The notes beneath the pieces are model-generated. The model saw only the letters and a program-made list of their open reading frames with translations. It was not told the DNA's origin and did no database searches. A stretch of DNA of 10,928 nucleotides, from assembly GCA_027349615.1 (NCBI GenBank), contig DAIEML010000060.1, positions 1 to 10,928 of the forward strand, written 5' to 3'. Within the stretch, counting starts at the first letter, position 1. Each line of letters begins with the position of its first letter. The DNA is from Ignavibacteriales bacterium. Lineage in GTDB: Bacteria; Bacteroidota; Ignavibacteria; Ignavibacteriales; Ignavibacteriaceae. Position numbers and translations under genes: made by a program. Positions 1-7,886 of this stretch are shown one piece after another.

Positions 1-1257
1 ACTTATCTAACCGGAAATTTTTCAATAAAAATAGACTCAATAAAAATCGAAGGAATTAAAGTTACAGATCCAAACGTTATCTTAAGGGAACTAACTTTTG
101 AAATTGGGGATACTGTAAATTCAAAGATTATTAAATATAATTTAAATAGAATATACAGCCTCGGTATTTTTACACACGTAAATATGATTCCATTTAGTTA
201 TAATGAAAAAAATATTTTGTTAATTTCTGTTGAAGAAAGCTGGTACATTTATCCAATACCTTTTGTTGAATTTCAGGATAAAGATTGGCAAAAAATTTCT
301 TACGGATTAAATTTAATGATTAGAAATTTTCGAGGAGAAAATGAAACATTAAAGGCAACTGCTTCTTTCGGATATGATCCAAAATTTATATTATACTATG
401 ACCGTCCTTATTTTATAAAATCGCAAAGTATTTATTTAACTCTTGAACTTGCTTATCAGAACACAAAAAATAAAAGTTATATCGCTAAGAATATTTACGG
501 CGGAGATTTTGACCAAAAATTCATTTCGGGTTCAATTGATTTTGGAAAACGTTTCAACTTGTTTAATAGGTCTGATATTTTTTTAGGATTTGATTACGTG
601 GATAATCCAGTTTTCATTAAAGGTATTTCGGCTTCCAATAACCGAATCGATAGGCAATTTTCAATTGGAGCAAGTTACACTTATGACACAAGAGATTTAT
701 TCCAATTTCCAAGCGTCGGAACTTATCTTTACGCAGATTACCAATTAAAAGGATTAGGAATAGATGACATAAATTATCAAGTGGCGGATTTAGATCTCAG
801 AAAATATTTTTTACTTTTGGATGGACTAAGATTAAAATGGCGATTTGCAACTAGACAAACTTTTGGAAATCTGGTTCCTTATTATGATTATTCTTTCTTC
901 GGTTATAACGAAAGAATTCGTGGTTATTTCTCTACAGAAATGGAAGGAAATGATTTGTATGTTACTTCTTTAGAAATGAATTATCCAATTATTAAAGATA
1001 TAAATATTGATTTTAATTTTGTTCCAATAATTCCTCAATCACTTTTATCATATCGATTTGCGGTTTATTTTGAATTGTTTATGGATTCTGGAACTACAAG
1101 ATTTTGGGGCCAGAATCTCAGCATAAAAAGTTTATATTCTGGTTATGGAGCCGGATTAGTTTTTCTAATTTTACCATACAGCGAGCTAAGAACTGAATTT
1201 GCAATAAATGACTATGGACGAACAGAATTTATACTCGGTCTCGGATCATCTTTCTAA
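1..1257 (+). CDS. BamA/TamA-family (Omp85) outer-membrane protein, 5' end missing
   Basis: The reading frame is open from the first base, so this is the last 418 residues of a longer protein, and the ATG at 184 is internal. Fragment residues about 12-72 look like a POTRA domain: a strand around IKIEGIK, a helical middle, then YSLGIFTHVNM and ISVEES. The rest is a 16-strand-type beta barrel of alternating aromatic and polar residues. It contains the YDTRD...FPSVGTY segment (about 228-241) and the Omp85 hallmark IRGY (306-309), which in this family lies on the loop inserted into the barrel. The last residue is Phe (ILGLGSSF), as expected of a C-terminal beta-signal recognised by the Bam machinery. 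Omp85 proteins insert or translocate proteins at the outer membrane. Without the N-terminus and the POTRA count I cannot say whether this is BamA itself, a TamA-like protein or a paralogue. Its 3' end overlaps or abuts rsmE, which suggests co-transcription. Confidence 0.88.
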   Translation, partial: TYLTGNFSIKIDSIKIEGIKVTDPNVILRELTFEIGDTVNSKIIKYNLNRIYSLGIFTHVNMIPFSYNEKNILLISVEESWYIYPIPFVEFQDKDWQKISYGLNLMIRNFRGENETLKATASFGYDPKFILYYDRPYFIKSQSIYLTLELAYQNTKNKSYIAKNIYGGDFDQKFISGSIDFGKRFNLFNRSDIFLGFDYVDNPVFIKGISASNNRIDRQFSIGASYTYDTRDLFQFPSVGTYLYADYQLKGLGIDDINYQVADLDLRKYFLLLDGLRLKWRFATRQTFGNLVPYYDYSFFGYNERIRGYFSTEMEGNDLYVTSLEMNYPIIKDINIDFNFVPIIPQSLLSYRFAVYFELFMDSGTTRFWGQNLSIKSLYSGYGAGLVFLILPYSELRTEFAINDYGRTEFILGLGSSF

Positions 1258-1939
1258 TATTGAACTTTATTACACAGCTCCGGATCGATGTTTAGATAAT
1301 GAAGTTTCAATATTTGGAGATGATTTTCAACATATTACTAAAGTAATGCGGCATAAAACCGGTGACCGAATTTACGTAACTAACGGGATGGGGAAAATTT
1401 TTATTGGTAACTTAAATACTATTTCAAAAGGCTCAATCTCAATCACAATTCTAAATCAAATTGAATATAAAAACTATTTTGAAAATATTTTTATTTGTAT
1501 TCCAAAACTTAAAAGCCAGGAAAGATTTGAATTCGCTTTAGAAAAATGTACTGAGTTAGGAATCACTAATTTTATTGTTTTTGAATCCGAAAGGACAATT
1601 TCAAAATCGATAAGATTAGAACGTTGGGATAAAATAGTAATTTCTGCAATGAAACAATCATTAAGAAGTTTTAAACCAAATATTAAAACTTTGAATTCAA
1701 TAAAAAATATTTTTGAACTGGAAGGTGAGAAAATAGTATTTGAACAAAATTCAAGAAATATTTTTTCTAAAAAGAATATTAATTTTCATGAAAAAATTTT
1801 TTTTATATTTGGTCCAGAAGGCGGATTAACTGAAAACGAGATAAATCTTTTTGATAAGTATAATTCTTATAATTTAGCAGGAAACCGGCTTCGAACTGAA
1901 ACAGCTATAGTTAAATGCGCTTCAATTTTGTCAGTTTAA
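1208..1939 (+). CDS. rsmE: 16S rRNA (uracil1498-N3)-methyltransferase RsmE
   Basis: RsmE is a SPOUT-class enzyme that uses S-adenosylmethionine to methylate N3 of U1498 of 16S rRNA in the 30S subunit. Counted from 1208 the protein has 243 residues. An N-terminal PUA-like domain (about 19-80) contains the family pattern HITKVMRHKTGD. The SPOUT domain follows, with KSQERFEFALEKCTELG (about 102-118), the knot motif GPEGG (202-206) and the SAM-binding RLRTETA (227-233). The catalytic half is therefore complete. The start is uncertain. ATG 1208 and ATG 1214 lie about 50 bases inside the upstream gene and would add a leader unlike other RsmE proteins, which normally begin just before the YYTAP-like segment. 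That position here is an ATT at 1259, directly after the upstream stop codon. No clear Shine-Dalgarno precedes any candidate. Function is confident, the 5' end is not. Confidence 0.9.
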   Translation: MTMDEQNLYSVSDHLSNIELYYTAPDRCLDNEVSIFGDDFQHITKVMRHKTGDRIYVTNGMGKIFIGNLNTISKGSISITILNQIEYKNYFENIFICIPKLKSQERFEFALEKCTELGITNFIVFESERTISKSIRLERWDKIVISAMKQSLRSFKPNIKTLNSIKNIFELEGEKIVFEQNSRNIFSKKNINFHEKIFFIFGPEGGLTENEINLFDKYNSYNLAGNRLRTETAIVKCASILSV

Positions 1940-1961
1940 TTAAGAGAAGAAGTAAAATTTA

Positions 1962-2123
1962 TTAAATACTTTTGTGTTCAGTTTTAGCAGAACGGAGTAG
2001 ATTAAAAACTAGAAGTATAACTGCAACGATTAAAACTATGTGCAGCATTCCCCCCATTGAAAGTTTAAATATAATTCCAGCAAGCCAAAGTAAGAATAAG
2101 AAAAAAATAACTGTCCAAAGCAT
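1962..2123 (-). CDS. lmo0937/DUF5670-type small membrane protein
   Basis: This 53-residue protein begins MLWTVIFFLFLLWLAGIIF and has two hydrophobic helices (about residues 2-19 and 25-42) joined by a short KLSMGGMLH turn, with a charged tail (RSAKTEHKSI). The arrangement of MLW start, LWL.G helix, G-G-hhH turn and second helix is what I know from the lmo0937/DUF5670 family of small inner-membrane proteins, whose function is unknown. The frame extends upstream to an ATG at 2156. I prefer the Met at 2123 because it matches the family N-terminus and is preceded by a GGAA at Shine-Dalgarno distance; the longer form would prepend a polar MTSDFLLIGNN leader. It is convergent with rsmE, 22 bases away with no hairpin between them, and it has no obvious operon partner. 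Family assignment comes from recall of the pattern only. Confidence 0.75.
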   Translation of the reverse strand: MLWTVIFFLFLLWLAGIIFKLSMGGMLHIVLIVAVILLVFNLLRSAKTEHKSI

Positions 2124-2440
2124 ATTATTTCCGATCAATAAAAAATCCGAAGTCAAAAATATAACAATTTAAATACTGTATAGTGCAGAAAATCACAGTG
2201 AGAATATCTTAAGTTCTATCTCATATTTATGATTATTACATAACATTGTAAAGTCTTCCGTCGTGATTATCTTCAACACTTTATGACTTTAGAAATGACA
2301 AAATTAAATCTGGAATTAAAATTCATTTTTGTAGACTTATAAATATCATAATGCTTTGTTAAATCCAGTTTATACATTTTTTAATTTAAGATTCGCAAAT
2401 TCTTAGAAATAAAATGTGATCTTAAAAAGAAAATTCATGC
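2124..2440. other. Intergenic region with no gene recognised
   Basis: About 320 AT-rich bases lie between the small membrane protein and the terminator of the TonB-dependent receptor. Only very short open frames occur, none with a recognisable product or ribosome binding site. The region must hold the promoter of the minus-strand small membrane gene. A TTTACA followed about 17 bases later by an AT-rich hexamer can be read on the minus strand, but it is not distinctive enough to annotate in such AT-rich DNA. No tRNA, long repeat or RNA motif was recognised. Confidence 0.5.
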
Positions 2441-2475
2441 AAATAAAAAAGCCTTTGGATTTCTCCAAAGGCTTT
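2441..2475 (-). terminator. Intrinsic terminator of the TonB-dependent receptor gene
   Basis: A perfect 11-bp stem (2448-2458 with 2465-2475, AAAGCCTTTGG against CCAAAGGCTTT) closes a six-base loop. On the minus strand the stem is followed by an uninterrupted T run and then ATTT. It lies 28 bases beyond the receptor stop codon. The plus-strand side has only a short T run, so it mainly serves the minus-strand gene, and it makes the receptor a transcription unit that ends here. Confidence 0.9.
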
Positions 2476-2503
2476 ATCTAAGCTTTAATATATTAACTTA
2501 AAA

Positions 2504-5500
2504 CTAGAAAGTATATCTCAATCCAAGCTGCATAGTCCATCTTGAAGTAAGATCATTATAGTTCCAGGGTAGGTTATTTGCTGGTGCTTTGAAACCATAA
2601 ACCGGAATTGATTTTCCAGGAACAGTATGAGTATCCATTCCTTGGTAAGTAACAATAGAATTATTGTTAAAGCCACCGCTAACATCCCAACCCCAATCAC
2701 TATTAATTAGATTGAGCAAGTTCAAGATATCTAATGAAATTTGGAAATGATGTTGTTCACCAAAAGCCGGGATATCTTGAGTAATTCTCATATCAACTTC
2801 ATTTCTCCATGGATATGTAGTTGCATTTCTTTCAGACATTTGTCCACGATGAGATGAGAGATATGAATTATTATTAATGAAACTTTCTAATGCATCGTAA
2901 GTGCTTTGAGAAGCCTTAGTCCAAACACCGCTACCATTAACTGTACCAAGTTCTATATCAGCATCATTCTTTGGAATATAGAATAAATCATTGCCATAAA
3001 AACCATCATGGTTAACATCACCATTAACAGTAAAACCAAATGGTGACCCTGATTGGCCATTATAGAATAAAGTAATGCTTGTAACTGCATTTTCAAAGAA
3101 TTCATGGCTATAAGTCAAAGAAGCAAATATGCGATGTCTAATTTCAAAATCTGAAGTAGTTAATGCTGGATTATTTGGATCATTAGAAATTGGATTATAA
3201 TTCATTTGAGATTGAGCTTGAGAAGATAGAACACCATTCTGATCAAAAGCTCTTTGATAATTATAACCAACATTTCCAGAAACACCTAACGCAACGGATC
3301 TTTGCAATTGAACACTAAAATTATATTGATATCCTTTGCTGGTATTTGTTAAATAATAAATTCCTAAGAAGTTGTTATTTCCGCTATTTGTATAACCATA
3401 TAATGGTCTTCCATCAGGTAAAGTACCTACTTGAGATTTTAAATTAACTTCTTGGTACATCATATCATTTAAAGTTTTAGAATATTGTGCTTCGACAGTT
3501 CCAGTAATATCAAAAGGTAGCTGACGATCAACAGCAACATCAAAACGTAATACTTGAGGCATTTTCAAATCTGGATTTACTAAATCAATTTCTGATGTAT
3601 ATTTAGGAGCACCAGTACCTGGTGAACCTAAGCCTGGTTGATTATAAGGATCTGCTGAGAATTGTGTGCCTTTAAATCCATCAACTTCAGCAATCATTGT
3701 ACCTGTGTTCCCATAATTGTTTGACATCCAAACATAAGGAACACGACCAGTAAAAATACCAAGACCTCCACGTAATTGAGTAACATGATCACCATTTAAA
3801 TCATAGTTAAAACCAACACGAGGTGACCATAAAATATTTCCGCTTGGAACATCTGATGTATGGAAGCCAGGGAAATAGTAACTAAGAGAATCGTTCTCTG
3901 CAGGTTTTGTTGGGAATGTTGGAATGTCAATTCTCAATCCGTATGTTAACTTAAAGTTTGGCATTGGAGTCCATTCATCCTGAGCATAAAAACCATATTG
4001 ATTTACACTGAATTGTGCTGCAGGTTCTAGGTTAGAAGTTCTTGAATAAACTCTCTGGAAGAAAGCTGGATTATTAAGTCCAACATTATTTCCAACCTGA
4101 TATAAATCAGAAATATAATTTACTTTATATTGATAATAACCCCAGAATGATCTTATAAATAAATTTTTGAATGAGAAGAATTCATTATGAGTACCGAAAG
4201 TAAAAACATGGTTTCCGGTTGCATAAGTGAAATTATCTGTAAATTCAAAAATATTTTGATCAAGACTATTAGCAGAAGAGAATCTATCGGTACCAGTGTA
4301 AAGTGTAAAACCACCAGGCATAACAACGTTAATTTCCGGAGATGGAGCTAACGTTGGCCCTCTCTGATCTCTAATCATTGTATAGCCTAAAATTAATTCA
4401 TTCGACATCTGATTGCCGATTGTACTGTTAAGTTGCAATACTGTTGAGTTTGTATTATTAGTAATTCTATAATTATAAGTATCAAAACTCATAGCAAAAT
4501 TGCTTGATCTGTTATTTAAATTATCCTGATAAGAATGAACAAAATTATTTCTTAAAGTAAGTTTTGTATTTTCTGATAAGTTATAATCAAATCTTAAAAA
4601 GAATTTTGTACTTGGTTGATTAACATCTGTAGCTCCATAACTGCCGGCGTTAAATCCGTGAGCAGCTAATAAAGTTTTCAAACTATCAGCCCAAGCTTGA
4701 GCACCTGCAGGTCCAGAAACTAATCCAATATTCGAAAGCGGAACTGTATGCTGAGTTAATTCAACGTTAGTGAAAAAGAATAATTTATCTTTCATAATTG
4801 GGCCGCCTAATCGTGCGCCATATTGATAGTCTGTAAAGTCTGCATATTTAGATTTGTCAATTGGACTCAATCCAACTAATGCTTGATTTCTTCCATAACC
4901 ATAAATTGAACCTTTATAATCATTGGTTCCACTTCGAGTTATTGCATTTATACCACCGCCGGTGAAACCGCCATACCTAACATCGTAAGGTGCAACTACA
5001 ACTTGAAATTCATCAACTGCATCCATGCTAATTGGATTAGCGCCGGTTTGTCCACCTGGAGTACCGGTTGAGCCTAATCCGAAGAGGTCATTATATTGAG
5101 TTCCATCAATTTGAATATTATTGTATCGATTATTTCTTCCAGCAATTTGCGAACTTGTACCGCTTACTAATGGAGATAATTTTGCAAAGCTTTGGAAAGA
5201 ACGACTAATAGTTGGAATTTCTTGCATTTGTTGTGAAGTTACATTTTGGAATGCACCTGTACGATCACTGCTAATTATTGCATTTCTTCTTCCAACAATA
5301 GTTACTTCAGATAATTTTACTGCTGAAGTAGTAAGTTTAAAATTTAATGTTAGGTTTTGTCCAAGAGTTAGGTAAATATTTTCTTTTTTTTGAGTTTCAT
5401 AACCAATATAAGATACTGTTACCGTGTATGGACCGCCTACCCTTAAACCTAAAAGGTTATATGCCCCATTATCTCGAGTTGTAATTCCGTATTGTGTGCC

Positions 5501-5674
5501 CGATGGTTCATGAACAGCAATTACAGTTGCAGAAGGCAAAGGTTCACCATTCTGGTCAGTCACAACTCCATTTAGTGCAGCAGAAGTAATGCCTTGTGCA
5601 AACACAGATGAATTGATTGACATAACAATAACTGAAATTGCAAGGAAGAGAAGTTTAGTAAACGATAACCTCAT
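2504..5674 (-). CDS. Oar-like TonB-dependent receptor with carboxypeptidase-regulatory-like domain
   Basis: This 1056-residue outer-membrane receptor is probably energised through TonB-ExbBD for import of a large or scarce substrate. A signal peptide occupies residues 1-26 (hydrophobic core LLFLAISVIVM, predicted cleavage VFA|QG). A carboxypeptidase-regulatory-like beta-sandwich follows at about 33-113 (LNGVVTDQNGEPLPSATV ... GPYTVTVSYIGYE). A plug domain follows at about 136-250 (IPTISRSFQSFAKLSP, NNIQIDGTQYND, VDEFQVVVAPYDVRYGGFTGGGINAITRSGTN). The remainder is a long beta barrel ending in RWTMQLGLRYTF with C-terminal Phe. The length and plug wording match Oar-type receptors better than SusC, and no SusD-like lipoprotein gene is adjacent, so a glycan substrate should not be assumed. 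A strong Shine-Dalgarno supports the ATG at 5672-5674, and a terminator follows the gene. It stands alone on the minus strand. By eye its codon use is richer in G and C than its neighbours', as expected for an abundant protein. The substrate is unknown. Confidence 0.93.
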   Translation of the reverse strand: MRLSFTKLLFLAISVIVMSINSSVFAQGITSAALNGVVTDQNGEPLPSATVIAVHEPSGTQYGITTRDNGAYNLLGLRVGGPYTVTVSYIGYETQKKENIYLTLGQNLTLNFKLTTSAVKLSEVTIVGRRNAIISSDRTGAFQNVTSQQMQEIPTISRSFQSFAKLSPLVSGTSSQIAGRNNRYNNIQIDGTQYNDLFGLGSTGTPGGQTGANPISMDAVDEFQVVVAPYDVRYGGFTGGGINAITRSGTNDYKGSIYGYGRNQALVGLSPIDKSKYADFTDYQYGARLGGPIMKDKLFFFTNVELTQHTVPLSNIGLVSGPAGAQAWADSLKTLLAAHGFNAGSYGATDVNQPSTKFFLRFDYNLSENTKLTLRNNFVHSYQDNLNNRSSNFAMSFDTYNYRITNNTNSTVLQLNSTIGNQMSNELILGYTMIRDQRGPTLAPSPEINVVMPGGFTLYTGTDRFSSANSLDQNIFEFTDNFTYATGNHVFTFGTHNEFFSFKNLFIRSFWGYYQYKVNYISDLYQVGNNVGLNNPAFFQRVYSRTSNLEPAAQFSVNQYGFYAQDEWTPMPNFKLTYGLRIDIPTFPTKPAENDSLSYYFPGFHTSDVPSGNILWSPRVGFNYDLNGDHVTQLRGGLGIFTGRVPYVWMSNNYGNTGTMIAEVDGFKGTQFSADPYNQPGLGSPGTGAPKYTSEIDLVNPDLKMPQVLRFDVAVDRQLPFDITGTVEAQYSKTLNDMMYQEVNLKSQVGTLPDGRPLYGYTNSGNNNFLGIYYLTNTSKGYQYNFSVQLQRSVALGVSGNVGYNYQRAFDQNGVLSSQAQSQMNYNPISNDPNNPALTTSDFEIRHRIFASLTYSHEFFENAVTSITLFYNGQSGSPFGFTVNGDVNHDGFYGNDLFYIPKNDADIELGTVNGSGVWTKASQSTYDALESFINNNSYLSSHRGQMSERNATTYPWRNEVDMRITQDIPAFGEQHHFQISLDILNLLNLINSDWGWDVSGGFNNNSIVTYQGMDTHTVPGKSIPVYGFKAPANNLPWNYNDLTSRWTMQLGLRYTF

Positions 5675-5679
5675 AATAA

Positions 5680-5685
5680 CTCCTT
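5680..5685 (-). promoter_or_regulatory. Strong Shine-Dalgarno of the TonB-dependent receptor
   Basis: On the minus strand AAGGAG sits five bases before the ATG at 5672-5674. It is the clearest ribosome binding site in the window. It fixes the start of the receptor at the Met directly before the signal peptide. Most other genes here show no comparable site. Confidence 0.85.
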
Positions 5686-6007
5686 GAGTTTTTTGTTAAT
5701 TGTGAATAATAATTTGAATTGAAAAAGATTTGCATTAAAAATGATTTATAAAATGCTGGCCCAAATATCTTATCTAAAAAATTTATTTCCAAGTTTAAAT
5801 TTTGTTTTAATGATTTAATAATATTTCTGTCACTCTTGCTTAAATTGATAATTAATACAGCTCGATTCTAAATTAAATATTTAATAAAAAGAGTTTAAGC
5901 ACATTTTTATTATTAAAATGATCGGCTGAAATTATTAAAATTTATTTTTTGAGGCAATAAAAATCTTTTACATGGGATAATTTGGTGTCCGATAAACAGA
6001 TTTAGGT

Positions 6008-6036
6008 TTTACAATTTTTGTTACATATGGTATATT
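6008..6036 (+). promoter_or_regulatory. Candidate sigma70-type promoter of the sensor kinase gene
   Basis: TTTACA (6008-6013) and TATATT (6031-6036) are separated by exactly 17 bases, each close to the primary-sigma consensus. Transcription would begin near 6043, leaving about 60 untranslated bases before the ATG at 6105. A second, weaker pairing (TTTACA at 5968-5973 with CGATAA 17 bases on) lies just upstream. The AT-rich background makes chance matches likely, and Bacteroidota often use a different consensus, so this is tentative. Confidence 0.35.
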
Positions 6037-6104
6037 AAGTATTAAGGAAATATAAATTATCATTTAAACCAATTAATTAAAATAATTCATACAAACCTTT
6101 TTTT

Positions 6105-7874
6105 ATGTCATTTTTTACCGAAATAAATACAATAAAAGCAGGACTAGTTTTTATTTTAATATTGATTATAGGAATTGGCGTTGCTTCATACCGAAATATT
6201 GATGAGGTTTTTAAAACTGCTGAATGGAGGGCAAATTCTTATAATGTACTCAACACAACTGAAGATATTTTAACTCAAATTGTTAGTGCAGAAGAAGGGC
6301 AGAGAAGTTTTTTAATTACGGGTGATGAATCTTATCTAAATATTTATAATAAAAGTTATAATAATGTTAAGCTTGATTTGAGCAATCTTAAAATTTTATT
6401 GAAAGACAATAAAGATCAAAGCGAGCGGTTAATTCAGTTTGATTCTTTGGTTACTTACCGCTTTCAAAATTTGCAGCTTACAATTAACATCATGAAGAAT
6501 AAAAATCTTCAAAAAGCCGCCGACATAATCAAAAGTAAAATTGGCAGATCTTATATGCAAAAAATTTATGAAATGACTGCCAAAATTGAAGCAAATGAGT
6601 ATAATCTTCTACAAGCTAGAGATCAATTATTAATAATAAATGTAAAAAATACTTTTGTAACAATTATTATTGGAACTCTGGTCAGTTGTATAATATTTCT
6701 TACTGTATTTTATATACTTGACAGAGAAATAAATGAGAGGAAAAAAGTTGAAGTGGCTATCAGAAGAGAGATGGAATTTTCTGATAGATTGCTGAACAGC
6801 AGTATTGATGGCATTGTTGCTTTTGATAGTGAATGTAGATACACTTTATGGAATCCTGGAATGGAGACAATGACTGGAATAAATAAATCCAAAGCTTTAG
6901 GAAAAAGTGCATTTGAAGTTTTACCATTCTTAAAAGAAATTGGCGAAGACAAATATTTTTATGAAACCTTAAAAGGTAATTATGTAATTGCAAAGGACCG
7001 TTGGTTTAGTATTCCCGAAACAGGAAAAGAAGGATATTTTGAAGCTTACTATTCTCCAATCTTAGATATTAATAAAAACGTAGTTGGCGGAATTGCAATT
7101 TTACGAGATAGTACACAAAGAAAATTTGGTCTTGAGGCACTAGAACGAACAAAAGAAGAATTGGAAAGGAGAGTAATTGAAAGAACCGCTGCACTTTCAA
7201 AAGTAAATGAAGATTTAAGAAAAGAAATATTAGAAAGAAGAAAAGCTGAAGAACAAATTTCAAGCTCATTACAAGAAAAAGTAGTTTTGCTCAGAGAAAT
7301 TCATCATCGTGTAAAAAATAATTTACAAGTAATATCAAGCCTTCTGAATCTACAATCAAGTTATATTGAAGATAAAAAAGCTTTAGAAATATTTAGAGAA
7401 AGTCAAAACAGAATTCGATCGATGGCGCTTATTCATGAAAAACTTTATCAATCCAAAGATTTAAATAAGATAGAATTTTCAGAATATGTTAAATCATTAA
7501 TTAAAGATTTGTTCAGCTCATACAGCGTTGATACTGAAAGAATAATTTTAAATAGTGATTTAGAAGGCATCTATTTTGAAATTGATATCGCAATTCTCTG
7601 TGGTTTGATTATAAATGAATTAGTCTCCAATTCGTTTAAACATGCTTTCCCGCACGGAAGAAAAGGTGAAATATATATTGGATTGAAAAAAGAAAATCAA
7701 AAATTCACTTTAATTGTGCGAGATACTGGAGTAGGTTTTCCTGCAAATATTGATTATAGAAAAACTGAATCACTTGGTCTTCAACTGGTAAATACTTTAA
7801 CTGATCAATTAGGGGGAAAGATTGAATTAACTCAAAATGGATTTACTGAATTTAAAATAGTTTTTGAAGTCTAA
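6105..7874 (+). CDS. CHASE3-PAS-HisKA_2 membrane sensor histidine kinase
   Basis: This 589-residue sensor kinase autophosphorylates on His and should pass the phosphate to a response regulator. Transmembrane helix 1 is at about 11-28. The extracytoplasmic domain at about 35-178 is helical and has the CHASE3 pattern (VLNTTEDILTQIVSAEEGQRSFLITGDESYL). Helix 2 is at about 183-205. A PAS domain spans about 222-340 (LLNSSIDGIVAFD ... YSPILDINKNVVGGIAILRD), with a charged coiled coil at about 342-392. The HisKA_2 domain has EIHHRVKNNLQVISSLLNLQ (398-417), where His400/401 contains the phospho-acceptor. The HATPase domain has its N box at 504-516 (NELVSNSFKHAFP), G1 DTGVGF at 540-545 and G2 SLGLQLV at 556-562. 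All kinase motifs look intact. The ATG at 6105 has no Shine-Dalgarno but lies just before helix 1. No receiver domain is fused and no response regulator is in the window, so the partner is encoded elsewhere. The ligand is unknown. It converges on the next gene with a 12-base gap and no terminator. Confidence 0.92.
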   Translation: MSFFTEINTIKAGLVFILILIIGIGVASYRNIDEVFKTAEWRANSYNVLNTTEDILTQIVSAEEGQRSFLITGDESYLNIYNKSYNNVKLDLSNLKILLKDNKDQSERLIQFDSLVTYRFQNLQLTINIMKNKNLQKAADIIKSKIGRSYMQKIYEMTAKIEANEYNLLQARDQLLIINVKNTFVTIIIGTLVSCIIFLTVFYILDREINERKKVEVAIRREMEFSDRLLNSSIDGIVAFDSECRYTLWNPGMETMTGINKSKALGKSAFEVLPFLKEIGEDKYFYETLKGNYVIAKDRWFSIPETGKEGYFEAYYSPILDINKNVVGGIAILRDSTQRKFGLEALERTKEELERRVIERTAALSKVNEDLRKEILERRKAEEQISSSLQEKVVLLREIHHRVKNNLQVISSLLNLQSSYIEDKKALEIFRESQNRIRSMALIHEKLYQSKDLNKIEFSEYVKSLIKDLFSSYSVDTERIILNSDLEGIYFEIDIAILCGLIINELVSNSFKHAFPHGRKGEIYIGLKKENQKFTLIVRDTGVGFPANIDYRKTESLGLQLVNTLTDQLGGKIELTQNGFTEFKIVFEV

Positions 7875-7886
7875 ATATTTAATAAA

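Larger units (their letters stand above)
5675..6104. other. Divergent intergenic region between receptor and sensor kinase
   Basis: This 430-base, very AT-rich stretch separates two divergently transcribed genes and must hold promoters for both. It contains the receptor Shine-Dalgarno at its left end and a plausible promoter for the kinase near its right end. No open frame with a recognisable product was seen. Several AT-only imperfect inverted repeats occur (for example around 5880-5920), but such matches are expected by chance at this composition. A convincing promoter for the receptor could not be picked out by eye. Confidence 0.5.

Noticed and set aside
184..1257. ATG at 184 as the start of the Omp85 gene
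   Set aside because: The frame is open back to base 1 and the upstream codons complete a POTRA-like domain, so the Met at 184 is internal.
1972..2172. Open frame of 66 codons on the plus strand
   Set aside because: It runs antisense over the small membrane protein gene, its composition is not protein-like, and it has no ribosome binding site.
5121..5375. Open frame of 84 codons antisense to the TonB-dependent receptor
   Set aside because: It lies entirely opposite the plug-domain coding region, whose frame is clearly real, and shows no domain pattern.
5880..5920. Possible hairpin (AATAAAAA with TTTTTATT) in the divergent intergenic region
   Set aside because: The stem is A/T only, has mismatches, and is indistinguishable from background.
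6710..7269. Three minus-strand open frames opposite the sensor kinase
   Set aside because: They overlap intact PAS and coiled-coil coding sequence and look like antisense shadows.
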